Of a stretch of DNA of 61,854 bases, positions 57,095 through 61,854 are shown piece by piece. Both the position numbers and the translations under genes were made by a program. The stretch's first letter is position 1, and every line of letters begins with the position of its first letter. Under the pieces are notes generated by a model. It saw only the letters and a program-made list of their open reading frames with translations. It was not told the origin of the DNA and did not search any database. The DNA is from DAOUBA01 sp034432855 (lineage in GTDB: Bacteria; Chloroflexota; Anaerolineae; B4-G1): contig DAOUBA010000147.1 of the NCBI GenBank assembly GCA_034432855.1, positions 1-61,854 on the forward strand, given 5' to 3'.

Positions 57095-58333
57095 GTGTCG
57101 CACGAAACCCTGCGTATCCTGATGATCGTTCCCAGTTCGTTCTTCTCCGACTACGGCGCTCATGTGCGCGTCGTTGAGGAGGTGCGGGCGCTGCAAAAAC
57201 TGGGCCAGCGCGTGACCATCATTACCTACTACCTGGGACGCGACCTGCCGGATATGGAGATTATCCGCACCCGGCCCACGCCATGGCGCGCCGATTACGA
57301 GATCGGCTCCTCACGGCACAAGTTTGCCTTCGACATCTTCCTGGGCTGGACCGGGTTGAAGGTCGCGCTGACCCGTCGCTTCGACATCATTCACGGCCAC
57401 CTGCACGAAGGTGCGCTCATTGGCTACTTTTTGAGCCGCATCCAGCGCGTGCCGCTCATAGCCGACTATCAGGGCAGCATGACCAGCGAAATGGTGGATC
57501 ACAAGTTTCTCGATCCCAACGGGCCGTGGTACTATTGGGCGCGGCGGCTTGAAATGCGCATCAACACCCTTCCCGATCTGATCCTGACCAGCACGAATCA
57601 GGCCGCGATAGTTATGGTGAAAGAGTTTGGCTCTGATCCCGCCCGCGTCCGCCCGCTGCCCGATAGCGTCAACGTACGCTTCTTCAACCCTGCTGTACTC
57701 TCTCCCGCCGAGCGGGCGGCCCGGCGAGCTGCTTTGGGCATCCCCGACAGCCGGCCTGTCATCGTCTACCTGGGACTGCTGACTGACTACCAGGGCATTC
57801 CTCAACTGCTTGAAGCGACACGCATCCTCAAGGAGCGCGGCAAAACGTTTCACGTGCTGATCGGCGGCTTCCCCACGCCGCGTTATGAGAAGATGGCGGC
57901 AGAGTTAGGCGTGAGCGACCGGGTGACTTTTCGCGGCAAAATCCCGCTGGAGGAGGCGCCGGCCCACTTGGCGCTGGGCGATATTGCCGTGGCGCCCAAA
58001 CTCTCCGCCACCGAGGGCTGCGGCAAGATCCTGGATTACATGGCGATGGGCCTGCCCACCGTGGCGTTCGATACGCCGCAGAGCCGGGAATACATGGGGG
58101 CGCTGGGTTCGTACGCGGGCAAGGCCGGGGACCCGCTTGCACTGGCGGATGCCCTCGCTGTATTCCTGGACGATCCTCAAAAGCGAGCCGAGGCGGGTCA
58201 GCGCCTGCGCGAGCGGGCCGAACATCATTTCTCCTGGGAACGCACCGGACGGCAGTTGCTCCAAATCTACCGCGCCGTCCTTGCGTCCAGAGATCCTCGG
58301 GGGTTACATGGCGATCCTGAAACATCTGCGTGA
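57095..58333 (+). CDS. GT4-family glycosyltransferase
   Basis: 412 residues, GT-B fold: N-terminal VPSSFFSDYGAHVRVVEEVRAL, central IIHGHLHEGALIGYFLSRI, and the C-terminal donor domain with VIVYLGLLTDYQGIPQLLEA and the EGCGKILDYMAMGLPTVAF motif (the E-x7-E region, with the second Glu replaced). Probably adds a sugar to a lipid-linked or surface glycan. The start is GTG 57095, 34 nt after the dehydrogenase. It overlaps the ABC permease gene by 26 nt. Confidence 0.9.
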   Translation: MSHETLRILMIVPSSFFSDYGAHVRVVEEVRALQKLGQRVTIITYYLGRDLPDMEIIRTRPTPWRADYEIGSSRHKFAFDIFLGWTGLKVALTRRFDIIHGHLHEGALIGYFLSRIQRVPLIADYQGSMTSEMVDHKFLDPNGPWYYWARRLEMRINTLPDLILTSTNQAAIVMVKEFGSDPARVRPLPDSVNVRFFNPAVLSPAERAARRAALGIPDSRPVIVYLGLLTDYQGIPQLLEATRILKERGKTFHVLIGGFPTPRYEKMAAELGVSDRVTFRGKIPLEEAPAHLALGDIAVAPKLSATEGCGKILDYMAMGLPTVAFDTPQSREYMGALGSYAGKAGDPLALADALAVFLDDPQKRAEAGQRLRERAEHHFSWERTGRQLLQIYRAVLASRDPRGLHGDPETSA

Positions 58334-59123
58334 GTTCTGGCAATACCGTGAGTTGTTGCGCAATCTAGTCGTGCGCGACGTCAAGGTGCGCTATAAGAAT
58401 TCGATCCTGGGCGTCGCTTGGTCGTGGCTCAACCCGTTGCTGATGATGATCGTCTATACCATATTCTTCACGATTCTGATGCGCAACACTAACTTTCCTC
58501 ACTACCCCGTCTTCCTCCTGAGCGGGCTTTTGCCCTGGAACTTCTTCAGCGAATCGGTCACGTCGGCCACCGGCGCCATCGTCAACAATGCTCATCTCAT
58601 CAAAAAGGTCTACTTCCCCCGCGAGATCCTGCCCATCTCCATCGTGTTTTCGGGGCTGATCAACTTCATCATCGCTTTGCCGGTTCTTTTTGCTATGACG
58701 CTCATCTTCGGTGTACACCTGACGCCGTGGGTGTTGCTGCTACCGATCACTATCCTGATTCAGGTGATCTTTACCATCGGATTGACGCTGGTCCTCTCGA
58801 CGCTGAACGTCTTTTACCGCGATACCCAATTCATCCTCAGCGTGCTCATGTTGGCGTGGTTCTTCCTGACGCCTGTGTTCTATCCCATCGAGACGGTGCC
58901 GCAAAGCGCCACCCTATTGGGCGTCACGTTCAATGCCCGTCTATGGCTGTACCGGCTGAACCCGATGGCCTCCATCATCGCCTCGTACCGCGATCTGCTT
59001 TATTGGGGCGCGCCGACAGGGTGGGATTTCCTGTTGCGTACCGCCGTTACGTCCCTATTCGTGCTCGTCGTAGGTTGTACCGTGTTCCTGCACTATGGCC
59101 CGCGCTTTGGCGAGGAGGTATAA
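58308..59123 (+). CDS. ABC-2 type polysaccharide export permease
   Basis: 271 residues, six membrane segments; the N terminus LLRNLVVRDVKVRYKNSILG, then VAWSWLNPLLMMIVYTIFF and HLIKKVYFPREILPIS are hallmarks of the TagG/Wzm/KpsM permease group exporting lipid-linked polysaccharides. The expected ATP-binding partner (TagH/Wzt) is not adjacent; priA follows. It overlaps the GT4 gene, so glycan assembly and export are linked. Confidence 0.93.
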   Translation: MAILKHLREFWQYRELLRNLVVRDVKVRYKNSILGVAWSWLNPLLMMIVYTIFFTILMRNTNFPHYPVFLLSGLLPWNFFSESVTSATGAIVNNAHLIKKVYFPREILPISIVFSGLINFIIALPVLFAMTLIFGVHLTPWVLLLPITILIQVIFTIGLTLVLSTLNVFYRDTQFILSVLMLAWFFLTPVFYPIETVPQSATLLGVTFNARLWLYRLNPMASIIASYRDLLYWGAPTGWDFLLRTAVTSLFVLVVGCTVFLHYGPRFGEEV

Positions 59124-59128
59124 CCCTC

Positions 59129-59206
59129 CTAACCCCTCCCCCTTTATCCCCCTCCCCTTCCCCCCGCTATGCGAGGGGAAGGGGAGGGGGCAGGGGGTGA
59201 GGTTGG
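59129..59206. repeat. Short-word palindrome (CCCCTCCCCTTCC family)
   Basis: CTAACCCCTCCCCCTTTATC and CCCCTCCCCTTCCCC are answered by GGGGAAGGGGAGGGGGCAGG. The GC-rich hairpin fills the gap between the permease and priA and abuts the priA start region. A second copy is at 61795-61854. Confidence 0.75.
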
Positions 59207-59214
59207 GGGTACCG

Positions 59215-61719
59215 ATGACCGACCAACCGTTTGCTGAAATCGCGGTCCTGGCGCCAGGCGTGGAAATGCCGGCCTTTACCTACGAGGTGCCCCCGGCGCT
59301 GCAGGGCCGCCTGAAGGAGGGTTCACTCGTCATCGTTCCCTTCGGCCCGCGGCGGCTCTATGGCGTCGTCCTCACGCTCGCGTCTGTATCCCCCGTCGCC
59401 GGGACGCGCCCGGTCGAGTCGCTGGTGGACCCCGAGCCGGTGCTGCTGCCGGCGCAGATCGCGCTGGCGCGCTGGTTGAGCCGCGAATACCTCGCGCCAC
59501 TCCACGAGTGTCTTGCCCTGATGCTGCCGCCGGGGGTGGTGGGTTACGCCGACGTCGTGCTCTCGCTGGCAGGCGAGATGCCCGCGAGGGTAACACCCGC
59601 CCAGCGCCGGTTGATTGCCCTGCTCCAGGAGCGCGGCCCGCTGCGCGGCGCCCAACTCGACGGACTTTTGTGCGGCGTGGACTGGCGCACGGCTGCCGGG
59701 CAACTCGTGCGCCGCGGCGTTATTGCCCGCGAGTCCTTCCTCGCCCCACCGCGCGCTCGCCCCAGACAGGTGCGCACTGTGCAATTCGTCCCCCTCGCTG
59801 ACGTGGAGGCGGCGCTGAAAGGACTCCGCAGCGAGGTCTATCGGGACATTATCGGTTTCTTGCAGGCGGAGGACGGCCCGGTGGACGTCAGTTGGGTCTA
59901 TGCCGAGACCGGCTGTGAGCGCCGTCACCTCGATACATTGGCCGAGCGCGGCCTGGTCGCCTTCGATACCGAAGCGGCCTGGCGCGATCCTCTGGCCGGG
60001 CAGGTCTTTATCCCCACCACGCCGCCGCCCCTCACAGCCGACCAACAGGCTGCCTGGACCCCCATAGAATCCGCAATCTGCAATCTGCAATCTGCAATCT
60101 TCTTACTCCACGGCGTCACCGGCTCTGGCAAGACCGAGATCTATTTGCGCGCGGTGGCAGAGGTGTTGAGGCAAGGCCGGCGTGCGTTCGTCCTTGTCCC
60201 CGAGATCTCGCTCACCCCGCAGACGGTTGCCCGTTTTGCCGCGCGCTTCCCCGGCCGCGTCGCCGTCCTCCACAGTGCGCTCACCGAGGGCGAGCGGTAC
60301 GACGTCTGGCGGCGCGCCCGTGCCGGGCTGGTGGACGTCGTCGTAGGGCCGCGCTCGGCGCTCTTTGCGCCGCTGATGCCGCTGGGGTTGATCGTGCTGG
60401 ACGAGGAACACGACGAGAGTTACAAGCAGGAGGCCCCGCGCCCGCGTTACCGCGCCCGCGACGCCGCAGTGGAACTGGCCCGCCTGACCGGAGCGACACT
60501 CATCCTCGGTTCCGCCACGCCCAGCCTGGAATCGTACCTGCGGGCGCAGCGCGGCGAATTCACCCTGCTGGAGATGCCCCATCGCATCATGGGCCACGCC
60601 CGCCGCCTGCGCGACCTTCAGGCCCACTACCGCGTCTCCGGCAGCGGCTACCACACGCTACGCGACGGCCCCGCCGAAGCGCGTTACCGGCCCCTGCCGC
60701 CGGTGCAAGTGGTGGACCTGCGCGCCGAACTGCGCGCGGGCAACGTCTCCATCTTTAGCCGTGCCCTCCAGCAGGCGCTGGACGAGGCGCTGGGACGTGG
60801 CGAGCAGGCGATCCTTTTTCTCAACCGACGCGGGACGGCCACCTTTGTCCTCTGCCGGGATTGCGGCCACGTCCTCCGTTGCCCGCATTGCGATACCCCT
60901 CTGACTTATCACGGCCCGCGCGCCCACCTGGTCTGCCATCACTGCAATCACCGTGAACCGCAAACCGACGAATGCCCCCGCTGCGGCAGCCAGCGCATCC
61001 GCTACTTTGGCCTGGGCACCGAACGGGTCGAGCAGGCGGTACGGGAGCGCTGGCCGGACGCGCGTCTCCTGCGCTGGGATCGCGACACCGCCCGCCCGCA
61101 CGAGGCCCACGCGGGCATCCTCCAGCGCTTCGCCGATGGCAAGGCCGACATCCTCATTGGCACGCAGATGATCGCCAAAGGGCTGGACCTGCCACTGGTG
61201 ACCGTTGTCGGCGTGATCTCGGCCGATACCGCGCTCAACCTACCCGACTTTCGCGCCGCCGAGCGCACCTTCCAGTTGCTCGCTCAGGTGGCCGGGCGCG
61301 CCGGACGGGGGCTGTTGGGCGGACGGGTCATTCTTCAGACCTACCACCCCGACCACTATGCCATTGTGGCCGCCGCCGCCCACGATTACGCCGGCTTCAC
61401 CCTGCGGGAACTATCCTTCCGCCGTGAGCAGGGCTATCCGCCCTATTGTCGCCTGACTAGACTGGTCTATGAAGACGCCAGTCCCTCCCGCGCCCAACGG
61501 GAGGCCGAAGTGTTGGCCGGGACCCTGCGCGATGCGCTGGCGCGGCGCGAGTTGCCGCCAACCGACCTGATCGGCCCGGCTCCGGCCTTCTTCAGCCGGC
61601 TGCGCGACCGTTACCGCTGGCAACTGCTCCTGCGCCATCCCGACCCTGCCGAATTCCTGCGCGCTGTCCAAGTTCCTGCCGGCTGGCGGGTGGATATAGA
61701 CCCGGTTAGCGTGTTGTAG
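59215..61719 (+). CDS. priA: Primosomal protein N' (PriA helicase)
   Basis: 834 residues. The N-terminal 3'-DNA-binding domain (FTYEVPPALQGRLKEGSLVIVPFGPR) and winged helix are followed by helicase motifs: Walker A LLHGVTGSGKTEIYLRA near residue 300, DEEHD (motif II) and GSATPSLES. Then come the zinc-binding region (CRDCGHVLRCPHCDTPL; CHHCNHREPQTDECPRCGS) and ADILIGTQMIAKGLDLP with GRAGRGLLGGRVILQT. It restarts stalled replication forks. The helix just before Walker A (ESAICNLQSAI) is encoded by a short-word repeat, GCAATCTGCAATCTGC. Confidence 0.96.
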   Translation: MTDQPFAEIAVLAPGVEMPAFTYEVPPALQGRLKEGSLVIVPFGPRRLYGVVLTLASVSPVAGTRPVESLVDPEPVLLPAQIALARWLSREYLAPLHECLALMLPPGVVGYADVVLSLAGEMPARVTPAQRRLIALLQERGPLRGAQLDGLLCGVDWRTAAGQLVRRGVIARESFLAPPRARPRQVRTVQFVPLADVEAALKGLRSEVYRDIIGFLQAEDGPVDVSWVYAETGCERRHLDTLAERGLVAFDTEAAWRDPLAGQVFIPTTPPPLTADQQAAWTPIESAICNLQSAIFLLHGVTGSGKTEIYLRAVAEVLRQGRRAFVLVPEISLTPQTVARFAARFPGRVAVLHSALTEGERYDVWRRARAGLVDVVVGPRSALFAPLMPLGLIVLDEEHDESYKQEAPRPRYRARDAAVELARLTGATLILGSATPSLESYLRAQRGEFTLLEMPHRIMGHARRLRDLQAHYRVSGSGYHTLRDGPAEARYRPLPPVQVVDLRAELRAGNVSIFSRALQQALDEALGRGEQAILFLNRRGTATFVLCRDCGHVLRCPHCDTPLTYHGPRAHLVCHHCNHREPQTDECPRCGSQRIRYFGLGTERVEQAVRERWPDARLLRWDRDTARPHEAHAGILQRFADGKADILIGTQMIAKGLDLPLVTVVGVISADTALNLPDFRAAERTFQLLAQVAGRAGRGLLGGRVILQTYHPDHYAIVAAAAHDYAGFTLRELSFRREQGYPPYCRLTRLVYEDASPSRAQREAEVLAGTLRDALARRELPPTDLIGPAPAFFSRLRDRYRWQLLLRHPDPAEFLRAVQVPAGWRVDIDPVSVL
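60069..60101. repeat. In-frame short-word repeat in priA
   Basis: CCGCAATCTGCAATCTGCAA continuing to TCTGCAATCTTC: four copies of the 8-base word CAATCTG(C), translated as SAICNLQSAIF immediately before the Walker A motif. Confidence 0.7.
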
Positions 61720-61794
61720 GAGGTGACTCCACCGCGAAGATTTTGCTCTTGGCCGCACCGGCCTGAAAGAGTCGGCGCTGGCGGGGTGACCTCT

Positions 61795-61854
61795 CCTAAC
61801 CCCTCCCGCACCCTCCCCTTCCCTCTCCGCAACGGAGAGGGAAGGGGAGGGCTG
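61795..61854. repeat. Second CCCTCCCCTTCC palindrome, at the window edge
   Basis: CCCTCCCCTTCCCTCTCCG / CGGAGAGGGAAGGGGAGGG is a near-perfect hairpin with a 2-4 base loop. It is preceded by CTCCTAACCCCTCCCGC, almost the same lead-in as at 59127-59145. Continues to the end of the window. Confidence 0.75.

Overview
The window looks like part of a Chloroflexota chromosome, most like an Anaerolineae-type anaerobe. This is inferred from gene content and style: high GC, many GTG/TTG starts, tungsten-type aldehyde ferredoxin oxidoreductases, a HrcA/CIRCE heat-shock operon, a T-box leader, several polytopic GT-C-like membrane proteins, and abundant degenerate short-word repeats. No rRNA is present, so the taxonomy is not proven. 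The tRNA-Sec gene implies that the cell makes selenoproteins.

Layout. (1) 122-14465, almost all on the minus strand, is an amino-acid or amine catabolic island: three class III aminotransferases, two aldehyde ferredoxin oxidoreductases (AOR), a four-cluster ferredoxin, a CoA-acylating methylmalonate-semialdehyde dehydrogenase, a small ferritin-like protein, an APC permease and an Lrp/AsnC regulator. A phosphoesterase/nucleotidyltransferase-like pair sits inside it. The logical flow is uptake, transamination to (semi)aldehydes, then oxidation by AOR to reduced ferredoxin or by the dehydrogenase to acyl-CoA. (2) 14791-18836 holds a NUDIX hydrolase, a pentapeptide-like protein, a polysaccharide deacetylase and rpsA-infA. 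(3) 18872-24594 is the hrcA-grpE-dnaK-dnaJ-prmA operon with a textbook promoter and a perfect CIRCE operator. (4) 24790-34007 holds mobB and a cell-surface glycan block: four polytopic membrane proteins, a dolichyl-phosphate-mannose-synthase-like GT2 and a methyltransferase. (5) 34016-39900 holds recF, then about 1.1 kb of gene wreckage with two MITE-like elements, a bifunctional penicillin-binding protein and a decayed DUF3782-type gene. (6) 39977-48835 holds a GNAT protein, a subtilase, thioredoxin, a Trp-specific T-box controlling an AAA ATPase and TrpB2, a ThiS/TtuB-like carrier, PlsY, an MNT-HEPN pair, a TtuA-like tRNA thiolase and a NYN-domain protein. (7) 48983-61719 holds tRNA-Sec, a PrsW protease, RlmE, GalU, an AbiEii/DUF6922 pair, GatA and GatC, a site-2 protease, an HD protein, a TyrA-like dehydrogenase, a GT4 glycosyltransferase, an ABC-2 permease and PriA.

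The most unusual property is a set of short-word repeat families built from reiterated, slightly varied words such as GCAATACGCAATACG, ACGTTTTACG, GCAGGAAGCAAGATGC, GGACACAAAGGACACG and CCCCTCCCCTTCC. Between genes they usually form imperfect palindromes with the shape of terminators. Inside genes a single arm or a short palindrome is carried in frame (mobB, the glycan membrane proteins, priA). I regard this and the Trp T-box/ATPase/TrpB2 unit as the best leads.
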